Assembly: GCF_052113705.1 (NCBI RefSeq)
Contig: NZ_JBGQOG010000015.1
Location: forward strand, 58,044 to 122,043
Source of the DNA: JBGQOG01 sp052113705
GTDB taxonomy: Bacteria; Pseudomonadota; Alphaproteobacteria; Rhodobacterales; Rhodobacteraceae
Direction of reading: 5' to 3'
DNA length: 64,000 nt
Part shown: positions 1-8,372 of the stretch, one piece after another
Layout: each line of letters opens with the position of its first letter
Numbering within the stretch: position 1 is the stretch's first letter
Translations under genes and position numbers: made by a program
Notes under the pieces: generated by a model
Databases searched by the model: none
What the model was told of the DNA's origin: nothing
What the model saw: only the letters and a program-made list of their open reading frames with translations

Positions 1-2
1 CG

Positions 3-203
3 CAAGATTTTCACGCGGTGGTGGAGGTTTATCTGGAGGGCGGCTGGCATTTGACCGACCCCACCGGCATGGCACGCGCCGCGGAGATGGTGGTGATCTC
101 GGTCGGGCGCGATGCCGCGGATGTGGCCTTCCTCACCAGCTTTGGCACCGCGCATCTTTGTCAGCAAAGCGTCCATCTGCGGCGGCTCGACAACGGGGCC
201 TGA
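3..203 (+). CDS. Transglutaminase-like protein, C-terminal end (partial)
   Basis: This is the last 66 codons of a gene that begins before the window, ending in TGA. The visible protein contains HAVVEVYLEGGWHLTDPT, which matches the end of the transglutaminase/protease-like fold where the catalytic His (in HAxVEV) and Asp (in DPT) lie; the nucleophilic Cys would be upstream and is not visible. Bacterial members of this family (the SCO1/YebA-like transglutaminase core) are cysteine hydrolases or amidases whose substrates are mostly unknown. It converges on ispG, with 74 bases between the two stops. Family assignment rests only on this His-Asp segment. Confidence 0.6.
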   Translation, partial: QDFHAVVEVYLEGGWHLTDPTGMARAAEMVVISVGRDAADVAFLTSFGTAHLCQQSVHLRRLDNGA

Positions 204-277
204 CGCCCTGCCGCACTCCGGCGCTCACAACGCCCGCCCTGCCCTTCTTGCGGGCGAAAGCTGCCGCAGAGACGGCC

Positions 278-1441
278 TCACTCGGCCGCCGTGCCCGCCG
301 CCGTCACCGCCCCGGCTGCCGCCTTTTCGGCGGCCTCTTTCGCCTCGATCTCTGCCGCGCGGGCCTCGACCAGCTCGACGATGTGATCGACCATCTTGTC
401 GTTGGACAATTTGTGATCCTGTTTCCCGGCATTGTAGATCATGCCAGAGCCCGCCCCGCCGCCGGTGAAACCGATATCGGTCATCAGCGCCTCGCCCGGG
501 CCATTCACCACACAGCCGATGATCGACAGCGACAGCGAGGTGGTCACATGCGCCAGCCGCTCTTCCAGCGTGGCCACGGTCTTGATCACGTCAAACCCCT
601 GCCGCGCGCAGGAGGGGCAGGAGATGATCGTCACGCCCCGGTGCCGCAGGCCGAGCGATTTCAGGATCTCATAGCCCACCTTCACCTCTTCCACCGGATC
701 GGCGGAGAGCGAGACGCGGATCGTGTCGCCGATCCCCATCCACAGAAGATTGCCAAGCCCGATGGCGGATTTGACGGTGCCCGACACCAGCCCCCCCGCC
801 TCGGTGATGCCCAGATGGATCGGCGCATCCGTGACCTCGGCCAGCTGCTGATAGGCCGCGGCGGCCAGGAAAACGTCCGAGGCTTTCACCGAGATCTTGA
901 ATTCGTGGAAATCGTTGTCCTGCAACAGCTTGATGTGATCAAGGCCGCTTTCCACCATCGCTTCCGGGCAGGGCTCGGCGTATTTCTCGAGGAGATGCCG
1001 CTCCAGACTGCCCGCATTCACCCCGATGCGGATCGAGCAGCCATGGTCCTTGGCCGCGCGCACCACCTCGGCCACGCGCTTGGCGTCGCCGATATTGCCG
1101 GGATTGATGCGCAGACAGGCGGCGCCCGCCTCGGCGGCCTCGATCGCGCGTTTGTAGTGGAAATGGATGTCGGCCACGATCGGCACCGGGCTTTCGCGCA
1201 CGATCTGGCGCAGGGCCGCGGTCGAGGCCTCATCCGGGGTCGAGACGCGGACGATGTCGGCGCCCACGGCAGCGGCGGCCTGGATCTGTGCCAGCGTCGC
1301 GCGCACATCCGAACTGTCGGTGTTGGTCATCGTCTGCACCGAGATCGGCGCATCGCCCCCCACCGGCACATTGCCCACCATGATCTGGCGCGACTTGCGG
1401 CGGTAGATGTTGCGCCAGGGACGGACATGATTGAGCGACAT
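278..1441 (-). CDS. ispG: 4-hydroxy-3-methylbut-2-enyl diphosphate synthase (IspG/GcpE)
   Basis: A protein of 387 aa that converts methylerythritol cyclodiphosphate to HMBPP in the MEP isoprenoid pathway, cytosolic and [4Fe-4S]-dependent. The N-terminal TIM-barrel half begins SLNHVRPWRNIYRRKSRQI, and the C-terminal Fe-S domain shows the cluster cysteines in SCPSCARQG and in GCVVNGPGEA. The start at 1441 (MSLNHVRP) is chosen over an upstream in-frame ATG at 1537 because the family begins here and a GAGGTG Shine-Dalgarno sequence lies 8-10 bases upstream. The last 25 residues are Ala/Glu-rich. It lies downstream of the RodZ-like gene on the same strand, but a strong hairpin with a T-tract at 1547-1572 separates them, so it probably has its own promoter within 1442-1546. 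Confidence 0.95.
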   Translation of the reverse strand: MSLNHVRPWRNIYRRKSRQIMVGNVPVGGDAPISVQTMTNTDSSDVRATLAQIQAAAAVGADIVRVSTPDEASTAALRQIVRESPVPIVADIHFHYKRAIEAAEAGAACLRINPGNIGDAKRVAEVVRAAKDHGCSIRIGVNAGSLERHLLEKYAEPCPEAMVESGLDHIKLLQDNDFHEFKISVKASDVFLAAAAYQQLAEVTDAPIHLGITEAGGLVSGTVKSAIGLGNLLWMGIGDTIRVSLSADPVEEVKVGYEILKSLGLRHRGVTIISCPSCARQGFDVIKTVATLEERLAHVTTSLSLSIIGCVVNGPGEALMTDIGFTGGGAGSGMIYNAGKQDHKLSNDKMVDHIVELVEARAAEIEAKEAAEKAAAGAVTAAGTAAE

Positions 1442-1546
1442 CGGGGAACACCTCATCAGAGCTTGCCCGCCAGAGATAGGACAGCCCGGCACGGGGCGCA
1501 ACCGCCCGGCACCGCACAATCCCGCCAGCACAGCCACAGAATGGCA

Positions 1547-1572
1547 AAACGGCGCCCGAAGGGGCGCCGTTT
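1547..1572 (-). terminator. Rho-independent terminator between the RodZ-like gene and ispG
   Basis: A perfect 11-bp stem (AAACGGCGCCC with its complement) closes a 4-nt loop. On the minus strand it is followed by TTTTGCC. It lies about 50 bases after the stop of the RodZ-like gene and should end or attenuate that transcript before ispG. Confidence 0.75.
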
Positions 1573-1624
1573 ACACTCTGTCATGCCGTCGGTCTTGTTC
1601 CGTGGTTCCCGGCGCGGTGCGGTC

Positions 1625-2824
1625 TTACTCCGTGGCTTCGGGCGCGGTGCCGTCCAGCGGTTCCGCCGCGGCCAGTGCCACGAAATGCGCCAGATCGGAA
1701 TCCTTGCTCAGATCGGCCACCTGATATTTCTCGCGCAGCGCCACCGGCGACAGCTCGACATTCTTGACCACATTGGCGCCCGAGGCCGCCGGACCATAGG
1801 TTTCGCCGTTCACCGCGAAATAGACCGAGCCGGAATTGCCCGCCCGCAGAACCGGCGGCTCTTCGAGTTTCGGCAGCGCGAAACGCTCGCCCGCATCGAG
1901 GATCTTTTCAAAGATCACCGTGCCATCCTTGGCCTGAACCCGCACCCAGGCCGCCCGCACGGCCAACAGCTCAACCTCCGGCGCATCCGGGGCCACGGTG
2001 CGGACCACAGCGTTTTCCGGCGTGACAGCCGCCCCGGCATCGGCCACCTGCATCGGTGCCGCGGTGGTGTTGCCAAAGGTGCCGCCCGAGCGCGGGTCAA
2101 TCGCCGAGATCGGCCCGTCACGCGCCACCAGCACCGGCACATCCAGCGCCTGCGGACGGTAGAGACGGTCCAGCCCTTCCGGCGCGGTCAGCTGCGGCAA
2201 AGCGTCAGGATCGGCGCCCGCCATCATCGTTTGCGCATTCTCCACCGGGTCCAGCTCGGTCACCACACCGGGGGCCTGATCCACCGGCGCCAGCTGCACG
2301 CGCTGCACTTCCTGCAACACCGTCCACCCACCATAGCCCAGGCCGCCCAGCATCAGCGCCAGCACGAAGACCGAGCCGAGCGCGCGCGGCTCGAACTTGG
2401 TCCAGAACCCTTCCGGGCGCGGCACGAAGATCGCATTGGGATTGGCCAGAGCCTCGACCGGATCGGCGGGGCGGCGCTGCGGTTTCGGCCCCGACGCGGC
2501 CGCCGACATCCCATGCGTCGGCATGAAACCGGATTCGATGCAGAACCGCTCAAAGGTCGTGTCGGGGTCCATGCCAAGATAGCGTGCATAAGAACGCACA
2601 TAGCCCGCGATAAAGCCCGGGGTTTCAAAGGCAGAGGCATCGGTGTTTTCGATGGCGGCGATATAGCTGGCCTTGATGCGCAACTCTCGTTGCACGTCGA
2701 GAAGGGATTTCGACAGAGTCGCGCGCTCTCCGCGCATCATGTCTCCCAACCGCAGTTCGAAATCGTCAAAGCCTTTCGGCTTGTCAAATTCCACCGCCGA
2801 AGGATTGCCCTTCCGCCCGATCAT
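1625..2824 (-). CDS. RodZ-like helix-turn-helix membrane protein
   Basis: A protein of 399 aa with the RodZ layout. A cytoplasmic xenobiotic-response-element-type HTH (about residues 30-95) contains SLLDVQRELRIKASYIAAIE and GFIAGYVRSYARYLG. A linker follows, then one transmembrane segment (about 147-170, SVFVLALMLGGLGYGGWTV), a Pro/Ala-rich periplasmic stretch, and a C-terminal DUF4115-like beta domain (about 280-350, RAAWVRVQAKDGTVIFEKIL). RodZ links MreB filaments to the wall elongation machinery in rods; a general regulatory role is also possible for short-rod alphaproteobacteria. It sits between hemA and ispG on the same strand, a neighbourhood common in Rhodobacteraceae (from memory). 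The function beyond the domain architecture is inferred. Confidence 0.8.
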   Translation of the reverse strand: MIGRKGNPSAVEFDKPKGFDDFELRLGDMMRGERATLSKSLLDVQRELRIKASYIAAIENTDASAFETPGFIAGYVRSYARYLGMDPDTTFERFCIESGFMPTHGMSAAASGPKPQRRPADPVEALANPNAIFVPRPEGFWTKFEPRALGSVFVLALMLGGLGYGGWTVLQEVQRVQLAPVDQAPGVVTELDPVENAQTMMAGADPDALPQLTAPEGLDRLYRPQALDVPVLVARDGPISAIDPRSGGTFGNTTAAPMQVADAGAAVTPENAVVRTVAPDAPEVELLAVRAAWVRVQAKDGTVIFEKILDAGERFALPKLEEPPVLRAGNSGSVYFAVNGETYGPAASGANVVKNVELSPVALREKYQVADLSKDSDLAHFVALAAAEPLDGTAPEATE

Positions 2825-2846
2825 GCGCTGCCCCTGTCCCCAAAAT

Positions 2847-2868
2847 GTCGCCGATTCGAGTCGGCGAC
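2847..2868 (-). terminator. Probable hemA terminator hairpin
   Basis: The inverted repeat GTCGCCGA / TCGGCGAC forms a perfect 8-bp stem with a 6-nt loop in the gap between hemA and the RodZ-like gene. On the minus strand it is followed by ATTTTGGGG, a short T-run, so termination may be partial. Confidence 0.55.
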
Positions 2869-2929
2869 GTACCGACTTCTTGAGATTTTATTATCACAGC
2901 AGCGCGAGCCGTGCATCCGCAGAAAAGGC

Positions 2930-4159
2930 TCAGGCGCTGAGTTCGGCGCGATTCAGCGCACAGCGCGACCACAGGGTATCCATGGCGCGCACAAGTCCAT
3001 CAATCTGCCCCAGATCGTGCACCGGTGAGGGGGTAAAGCGCAGACGCTCGGTCCCGCGCGGCACGGTGGGGAAGTTGATCGGCTGCACATAGACCCCGAA
3101 TTCATCGAGCAACATGTCCGACAGCGCCTTGCAATGCACCGGATGGCCGACATGCACCGGCACGATATGGCTGCCATGGTCGATGATCGGCATCCCCAGG
3201 GCCTTCAGCCGCATTTTCAGCACGCGGGCATGGAGCTGTTGCGCATCGCGCAGTTTCTGCCCCTCTGCCGTCTTCAGAAAAGCAATCGCCGCCGCCGCGC
3301 CCGCCGCCACGGCCGGCGGCAGCGAGGTGGTAAAGATGAAGCCCGGCGCATAAGAGCGCACCGCATCCACCATCCGCGCCGATGCCGCGATATAGCCGCC
3401 AAAGACGCCGAAGGCCTTGCCCAGCGTGCCGTTGAAAATGTCGATCCGGCCCATCAGCCCGTCGCGCTCGGCGACGCCGCCACCGCGCGGGCCATACATG
3501 CCCACCGCATGCACTTCGTCGAGATAGGTCAGCGCGCCAAATTCCTCGGCCAGATCGCAGAAGCCTGCGATGGGACCAAAATCGCCGTCCATCGAATAGA
3601 TGGATTCGAACGCAATGAGTTTCGGCGCCGCCGGGTCATCGGCCGCCAGCAATTCCCGCAGATGCGCGAGGTCGTTATGGCGGAAAATCCGCTTTTCGCC
3701 GCCGCCGCGCCGGATCCCTTCGATCATCGAGGCATGGTTCAGCGCGTCGGAATAGATGATCAGCCCGGGGAACAAGAGCCGCAGGGTGCTCAGCGTCGCA
3801 TCATTGGCGATATAGGCCGACGAAAAGACGAGCGCCGCTTCCTTGCCGTGCAGATCGGCAATCTCGGCCTCCAGCTGTTTGTGATAGGCGGTGGTGCCGG
3901 AAATATTCCGCGTCCCGCCCGAACCGGCGCCAACGGCGTCCAGCGCCTCATGCATCGCACCGAGCACGACGGGATGTTGCCCCATGCCCAGATAATCATT
4001 GCCACACCAGACCGTGATGTCCTGCTTGCGGCCATCGGGACGGTTCCAGACGGCCTTGGGAAAGGCCCCCTTCTCACGCTCGATATCGATAAAGGTGCGG
4101 TAGCGCCCTTCGTCGTGCAACCGTTGGATCGCCTGATCGAGTGCCTGAGTATAGTCCAT
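2930..4159 (-). CDS. hemA: 5-aminolevulinate synthase (C4/Shemin pathway)
   Basis: A protein of 409 aa that condenses glycine and succinyl-CoA to 5-aminolevulinate with PLP, the first step to heme, bacteriochlorophyll and cobalamin in alphaproteobacteria. It carries the family blocks TVWCGNDYLGMGQHPVV, GSGGTRNISGTT, FESIYSMDGDFGP, DEVHAVGMYGPRGGG and the PLP-lysine block NGTLGKAFGVFGGY. From memory it is much closer to the R. capsulatus HemA than to other PLP alpha-oxoamine synthases. The ATG at 4159 follows AAGGGA at good spacing. A perfect FNR-type palindrome lies about 60 bases upstream (4218-4231), which fits oxygen-controlled hemA expression known in Rhodobacter. Some members carry a second copy (hemT); no second copy is in this window. 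Confidence 0.97.
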   Translation of the reverse strand: MDYTQALDQAIQRLHDEGRYRTFIDIEREKGAFPKAVWNRPDGRKQDITVWCGNDYLGMGQHPVVLGAMHEALDAVGAGSGGTRNISGTTAYHKQLEAEIADLHGKEAALVFSSAYIANDATLSTLRLLFPGLIIYSDALNHASMIEGIRRGGGEKRIFRHNDLAHLRELLAADDPAAPKLIAFESIYSMDGDFGPIAGFCDLAEEFGALTYLDEVHAVGMYGPRGGGVAERDGLMGRIDIFNGTLGKAFGVFGGYIAASARMVDAVRSYAPGFIFTTSLPPAVAAGAAAAIAFLKTAEGQKLRDAQQLHARVLKMRLKALGMPIIDHGSHIVPVHVGHPVHCKALSDMLLDEFGVYVQPINFPTVPRGTERLRFTPSPVHDLGQIDGLVRAMDTLWSRCALNRAELSA

Positions 4160-4526
4160 GTCCGTATCCCTTGCCGTTCGCTGGGGAGAGCCCTAAGGCA
4201 GATATGCCCGACAGACCTTGATAAAGATCAAATACAGCTTTTGATCCGGCCCGACGGTTTGCGGGGTCCGACATAAAGGTTTTTCCCACTGGGTCAATTG
4301 CAGCCTTTGCCGCACCCCCCTGCAGGAACGGCAACCCTGCCCTGCGCGGAACGCCGGGGCTGCCCCGCCCAGCCACAACAGCCTTCCGGCACCCGGCCCC
4401 TCCGGCTCCCCCCTCGCGGCACCCGGCACCGGCCCGCGCGCGGGCCCTTCCCCGGCGGCAGGCGGGCGATGGCTGGACAGTCGCGCCCCCCCTGCTAGTC
4501 TGCCCGCAACCGCAAGGAGCTGACCG
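4160..4526. other. Divergent hemA / M20 peptidase intergenic region
   Basis: This 367-bp gene-free region holds the FnrL palindrome on the hemA side. On the M20 side there is a possible promoter (TGGACA at 4474-4479, 16-bp spacer, TAGTCT at 4496-4501) followed by AAGGAG and the ATG. The middle (about 4300-4470) is very GC-rich and I see no gene or clear structure in it. Confidence 0.5.
4218..4231 (-). promoter_or_regulatory. FNR/FnrL binding site upstream of hemA
   Basis: TTGATAAAGATCAA is an exact match to the FNR consensus TTGAT-N4-ATCAA, centred about 65 bases upstream of the hemA start codon. In R. sphaeroides, FnrL activates hemA when oxygen is low. The match and its location are seen directly; the regulator is inferred from that precedent. 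Confidence 0.85.
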
Positions 4527-5912
4527 ATGACCCTGACCGCTGACATCACCCCCGTCCTCGACACGATCGACGCCGACCTGCCGCAAGCGCTTGAGCGGCT
4601 CATGGCACTGCTGCGCATCCCCTCGATTTCGACCGACCCGGCCTATAAGGCCGATTGCGCCCGCGCCGCCGATTGGCTGGTGGCCGAACTGACCGATCTC
4701 GGCTTTACCGCCTCAACGCGCGCAACCCCCGGCCATCCGATGGTGGTGGCGCGGCACGAAGCCCCCGGCAAACACATCCTGTTCTACGGCCATTATGACG
4801 TGCAGCCGGTGGATCCGCTGAGCCTGTGGGACCGCGACCCGTTCGACCCTGAGATCCAGGAGACCCCGAAGGGCAAGGTGATCCGCGCCCGCGGTGCCAG
4901 CGACGACAAGGGCCAGCTGATGACCTTTCTCGAAGCCTGCCGCGCTTACAAGGCGGTCACCGGCAGCCTGCCCGGCAACCTCACGATCTTTCTGGAAGGC
5001 GAAGAAGAGAGCGGCTCTCCCTCGCTGGTGCCCTTCATGCAAGAAAACGCGCCCGAGCTTTCCGCCGATCTGGCACTGATCTGCGACACCGGCCTTTTCG
5101 CCGACAAACAACCCGCCATCGTCACCATGCTGCGCGGGCTTCTGGGCGAGGAAATCACCCTCAAAGGGCCGAACAAGGACCTGCATTCGGGCATGTATGG
5201 CGGTGCGGCGATCAACCCGATCCGGGTGCTCTCGCGCATCATCGCGGGCCTGCACGACGACAGCGGCCGCATCACCGTGCCGGGCTTTTACGACGGCGTC
5301 GAGGAACTCTCCGAGGACATGCGCGCGCAATGGCAGGCGCTCGCCTTCGATCACGCGCATTTCCTCGGCGAGGTGGGCCTTTCGGTCCCCGCGGGCGAAC
5401 AGGACCGCACGCCGCTGGAAATGATCTGGTCGCGCCCGACCTGCGAAGTGAACGGCATCTGGGGCGGCTATACCGGCGACGGGTTCAAGACCGTGCTGCC
5501 CTCAGAAGCCCATGCCAAGATCAGCTTCCGCCTCGTCCCCGGCCAAAACCCCGATGCGATCCGCGAGGCCTTCCGCGCACAGATCACCGCGCAACTGCCC
5601 GCCGATTGCAGCGTCAGCTTCCACGGCCACGGCGCCAGCCGCGCGGGACAGATGAGCGTCACGGACCCGGCCTTTGAAGCGGCACGCGGCGCGCTCAGCG
5701 AAGAATGGGGCCTGCCCGCCGCCTTCGTCGGCTGCGGCGGCTCAATCCCGATCGCGGGACATTTCAAAACCGTCCTGAACATGGATGCGATGCTGATCGG
5801 CTTTGGCAAGGATGACGATCAGATCCATTCGCCGAATGAGAAATACGATGTGGAGAGCTTCCACAAAGGCATCCGCAGCTGGGCGCGTGTCCTCAACCGC
5901 ATCGCGGGCTGA
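4527..5912 (+). CDS. M20-family dipeptidase / metallopeptidase
   Basis: A protein of 461 aa of the M20 zinc peptidase family, predicted to hydrolyse dipeptides or N-acyl amino acids in the cytosol. Metal and catalytic motifs are seen in order: HYDVQPVD (first metal His and catalytic Asp), GASDDKGQ (bridging Asp), EGEEESGSPS (catalytic Glu pair) and a late IHSPNEKYDV (C-terminal metal His). The central HSGMYGG block marks the dimerisation/lid domain. The start ATG has AAGGAG seven bases upstream. It is monocistronic: hemA diverges upstream and proB converges downstream. The exact substrate cannot be told; carnosinase-like dipeptidases and succinyl-diaminopimelate desuccinylases are relatives. 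Confidence 0.85.
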   Translation: MTLTADITPVLDTIDADLPQALERLMALLRIPSISTDPAYKADCARAADWLVAELTDLGFTASTRATPGHPMVVARHEAPGKHILFYGHYDVQPVDPLSLWDRDPFDPEIQETPKGKVIRARGASDDKGQLMTFLEACRAYKAVTGSLPGNLTIFLEGEEESGSPSLVPFMQENAPELSADLALICDTGLFADKQPAIVTMLRGLLGEEITLKGPNKDLHSGMYGGAAINPIRVLSRIIAGLHDDSGRITVPGFYDGVEELSEDMRAQWQALAFDHAHFLGEVGLSVPAGEQDRTPLEMIWSRPTCEVNGIWGGYTGDGFKTVLPSEAHAKISFRLVPGQNPDAIREAFRAQITAQLPADCSVSFHGHGASRAGQMSVTDPAFEAARGALSEEWGLPAAFVGCGGSIPIAGHFKTVLNMDAMLIGFGKDDDQIHSPNEKYDVESFHKGIRSWARVLNRIAG

Positions 5913-5917
5913 ACCCG

Positions 5918-5938
5918 CCGGGGGCTTCGCGCCCCCGG
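5918..5938 (+). terminator. GC-rich hairpin just after the M20 peptidase gene
   Basis: CCGGGGGC and its complement form an 8-bp stem with a TTCGC loop, beginning 6 bases after the stop codon. No T-run follows directly. It belongs to a composite 3' element that continues to about 6045. Confidence 0.4.
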
Positions 5939-5946
5939 ACCCCCGC

Positions 5947-6010
5947 GGGATATTTTTAACGAAGCAAGCCCAAAGTCCGCGTCATCCCATTGCTTCGTGG
6001 AAAATATCCC
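5947..6010. repeat. Inverted copies of a dispersed repeat with ACGAAGCAA core
   Basis: Two 21-bp arms, 5947-5967 and 5990-6010, are inverted complements with two mismatches and enclose 22 bases. Each arm reads GGGATATTTT, two variable bases, then ACGAAGCAA. A third copy of the same sequence lies alone at 50357-50381. The element lies between convergent genes (M20 peptidase and proB) and could serve as a bidirectional terminator. Confidence 0.7.
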
Positions 6011-6050
6011 GGGGGGCGCCGAAGGCGGGGGGCAGCGCCCCCCTCTTTTC
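6010..6050 (+). terminator. Possible terminator following the inverted repeat
   Basis: A G-run (GGGGGGC, about 6028-6034) pairs with GCGCCCCCC, followed by TCTTTTCG on the plus strand, close to the proB stop. It would end plus-strand transcription from the M20 peptidase. Confidence 0.45.
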
Positions 6051-6051
6051 G

Positions 6052-7206
6052 TCAGATGACCATATCATCCCGGTGGATCAGCGCCGCCCGGCCCGGATAG
6101 CCGAGCAGTGCCTCAATCTCACCGGATTTATGCCCGGCGATCACCCGGGCCTCAGAAACCGTATAGCGCACCAGTCCCTTGCCAAGCTCTGCCCCATCCG
6201 GCGCCTTGATCGAGACCGGATCCCCGCGGCCAAAGCTGCCCGCCACGCGCGTAACTCCGGCGGGCAGGAGAGATTTTCCGGCGTTGAGCGCACCCACCGC
6301 CCCCGCATCCACCCAGATCTCGCCGCGCGGTTTCATCGCGGCGATCCAGCGTTTGCGGGCCGCCTGCGGGTCGCCTTCGGGCAGGAACCAGGTGCAATTG
6401 GCGCCCGATTCCAGCGCGCTCAGCGGTTGCAGCGCCGAGCCCTCCATGATCGCCATCGCGCAACCGCCCGCGACGGCGGTTTTCGCGGCCAAAAGCTTGG
6501 TCTTCATCCCGCCCTTCGAGAGGCCGGAGATCGGGTCGCCCGCCATCGCCTCGATCTCGGGGGTGATGTGCTCGACCAGTTCAAAGCGGATCGCGGTGGG
6601 GTCGGTTTTCGGATTGGCGGAATAGAACCCGTCCACATCCGACAACAGGATCAACTGATCCGCACCGATGGTCACCGCGATCTGCGCCGCCAGCCGGTCG
6701 TTGTCGCCAAAGCGGATCTCATCCGTCGCCACGGTGTCATTCTCGTTGACGATCGGCACCACGCCAAGGCCCAGCAGCGTCTCCATCGTGGCACGGCTGT
6801 TCAGATAGCGGCGGCGGTCCTCGGTATCTTCCAGCGTCACCAGCACCTGTCCGGTGGTCACCCCATGCGGCGCCAGCACTTCCTCATAGGCGCGCGCGAG
6901 GCGGATCTGCCCCACCGCCGCCGCCGCCTGGCTCTGCTCCAGCGGCAGCGCCGCTTGCGGCAGGCCGAGCACCCGGCGCCCGAGCGCGATGGAACCCGAG
7001 GAGACGAGGATCACATCCGCCCCCCCCGCCCGCATCCGCGCCACATCCTGCGCCAGCGCCTTCAGCCAGTCGATCTTCAGCCCCTCGGGGCCGACGAGCA
7101 GCGCCGAGCCGATCTTGATCACGATCCGCCGCGCCTGCGCGACCGAGGGTTTTTGCGCGCGCGCGGCCACTGTTGTCGTCAGATCAACGTCGCTCAGGGC
7201 TGCCAA
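6052..7206 (-). CDS. proB: Glutamate 5-kinase
   Basis: A protein of 384 aa that phosphorylates glutamate in the first step of proline synthesis. It has the amino acid kinase fold (about residues 25-270; RRIVIKIGSALL, VSSGSIALG, NENDTVATDEIRFGDNDRLAA, GGMKTKLLAA) and a C-terminal PUA domain (about 290-370), the usual full-length layout. The start is TTG at 7206: it overlaps the end of obg by 13 bases and has GGAGG seven bases upstream inside obg, whereas an alternative GTG at 7170 has no ribosome binding site. Coupling to obg is therefore likely; obg-proB adjacency is common in proteobacteria. ProA is not in the window. Confidence 0.95.
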   Translation of the reverse strand: MAALSDVDLTTTVAARAQKPSVAQARRIVIKIGSALLVGPEGLKIDWLKALAQDVARMRAGGADVILVSSGSIALGRRVLGLPQAALPLEQSQAAAAVGQIRLARAYEEVLAPHGVTTGQVLVTLEDTEDRRRYLNSRATMETLLGLGVVPIVNENDTVATDEIRFGDNDRLAAQIAVTIGADQLILLSDVDGFYSANPKTDPTAIRFELVEHITPEIEAMAGDPISGLSKGGMKTKLLAAKTAVAGGCAMAIMEGSALQPLSALESGANCTWFLPEGDPQAARKRWIAAMKPRGEIWVDAGAVGALNAGKSLLPAGVTRVAGSFGRGDPVSIKAPDGAELGKGLVRYTVSEARVIAGHKSGEIEALLGYPGRAALIHRDDMVI

Positions 7207-8219
7207 GGCGCATCCTCCACGACCGGCCCCTTATCTTGCTGGATCTCGGCCCAGATCGCGCGCAGCACATCCGTCACGCCCTGTTTCGATACGCCCGACA
7301 TCAGGAACACCGGGCCGCCCACCGCCTTTTCAAGGCTGCGTTTGCGGCTGGCGAGGGTTTTCGCATCCAGCGCGTCGATCTTGTTCAGCGCGGTGATCCG
7401 CGGCTTGTCGGCGAGATCGGGCGAATAGGCCTCAAGCTCGGTGATGATCGTGCGATAATCCTTGGTGATCGTCGACGATGTACCATCGACCAGATGCAAC
7501 AGCACCGAGCAGCGCTCGACATGGCCGAGGAAGAGATCGCCAAGGCCGCGGCCTTCGGACGCGCCTTCGATCAGACCCGGAATATCCGCCATCACGAATT
7601 CCTTGCCATCCACCCCCACCACGCCAAGGTTGGGGAAGAGGGTGGTGAACGGGTAATCGGCGATTTTCGGGCGGGCATTCGACACCGCCGAAAGGAAGGT
7701 GGATTTCCCGGCGTTCGGCAGACCCAGCAGCCCGGCATCGGCGATCAGCTTCAGCCGCAGCCAGATGGTGCGCTCGACCCCCTCTTGCCCCGGATTGGCC
7801 CGGTTCGGCGCGCGGTTGGTCGCCGATTTGAAATGCAGGTTGCCAAAGCCGCCATTGCCGCCCTTGGCCAGCAGCACGCGCTGCCCCACCACGGTCAGAT
7901 CGGCGATCACGGTCTCTTCGTCTTCGTCGATGATCTCGGTGCCGACCGGCACCCGCAACAGCACATCATCGCCGTTGCGCCCCGTGCATTGGCTGCCCAT
8001 GCCGTGCTGGCCATTGTTGGCAAAGAAATGCTGCTGATAGCGGAAATCGATCAGCGTGTTCAGCCCCTCAATCGCCTCGACCCAGACCGAGCCGCCATTG
8101 CCGCCGTCGCCGCCATCCGGGCCGCCGAATTCAATGAACTTCTCGCGCCGGAACGAGACGCAGCCGCCACCGCCCGCGCCGGAGCGGATATAGACTTTGG
8201 CAAGATCGAGAAATTTCAT
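7194..8219 (-). CDS. obgE: Ribosome-associated GTPase Obg/CgtA
   Basis: A protein of 341 aa of the Obg family, an essential GTPase that acts in 50S subunit assembly and stress control. The glycine-rich Obg fold (1-158, FLDLAKVYIRSGAGGGGCVSF) is followed by the G domain with GLPNAGKSTFLS (G1), DIPGLIEGA (G3) and NKIDAL (G4). The C-terminal extension found in some relatives is short. The ATG at 8219 is chosen because MKFLDLAKVY is the conserved N-terminus; an in-frame GTG five codons upstream is less likely. Upstream on the same strand lie the two GNAT genes, and rpmA-rplU further on; in many bacteria rplU-rpmA-obg are together, and the GNAT genes are interposed here. Confidence 0.96.
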   Translation of the reverse strand: MKFLDLAKVYIRSGAGGGGCVSFRREKFIEFGGPDGGDGGNGGSVWVEAIEGLNTLIDFRYQQHFFANNGQHGMGSQCTGRNGDDVLLRVPVGTEIIDEDEETVIADLTVVGQRVLLAKGGNGGFGNLHFKSATNRAPNRANPGQEGVERTIWLRLKLIADAGLLGLPNAGKSTFLSAVSNARPKIADYPFTTLFPNLGVVGVDGKEFVMADIPGLIEGASEGRGLGDLFLGHVERCSVLLHLVDGTSSTITKDYRTIITELEAYSPDLADKPRITALNKIDALDAKTLASRKRSLEKAVGGPVFLMSGVSKQGVTDVLRAIWAEIQQDKGPVVEDAPWQP

Positions 8220-8372
8220 CGGACGGACTTTCACTGGTTTCGGCCCCTGCGATAGAGGCAGATGCGATTTTATTCAAGGGTGGTTGGGGTTCCCCGCGCG
8301 CAGAGCCGGTTTGCATTCACGCAGGGCTGCACAACTCTGGCACGTCGGGCGGCATTGCAGACGCCCCGGTGG

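Noticed and set aside
158..3028. A 956-codon open frame on the plus strand opposite ispG and the RodZ-like gene
   Set aside because: It is the antisense shadow of two well-supported genes; the sequence is Arg/His-rich with no domain. High-GC DNA gives many such frames.
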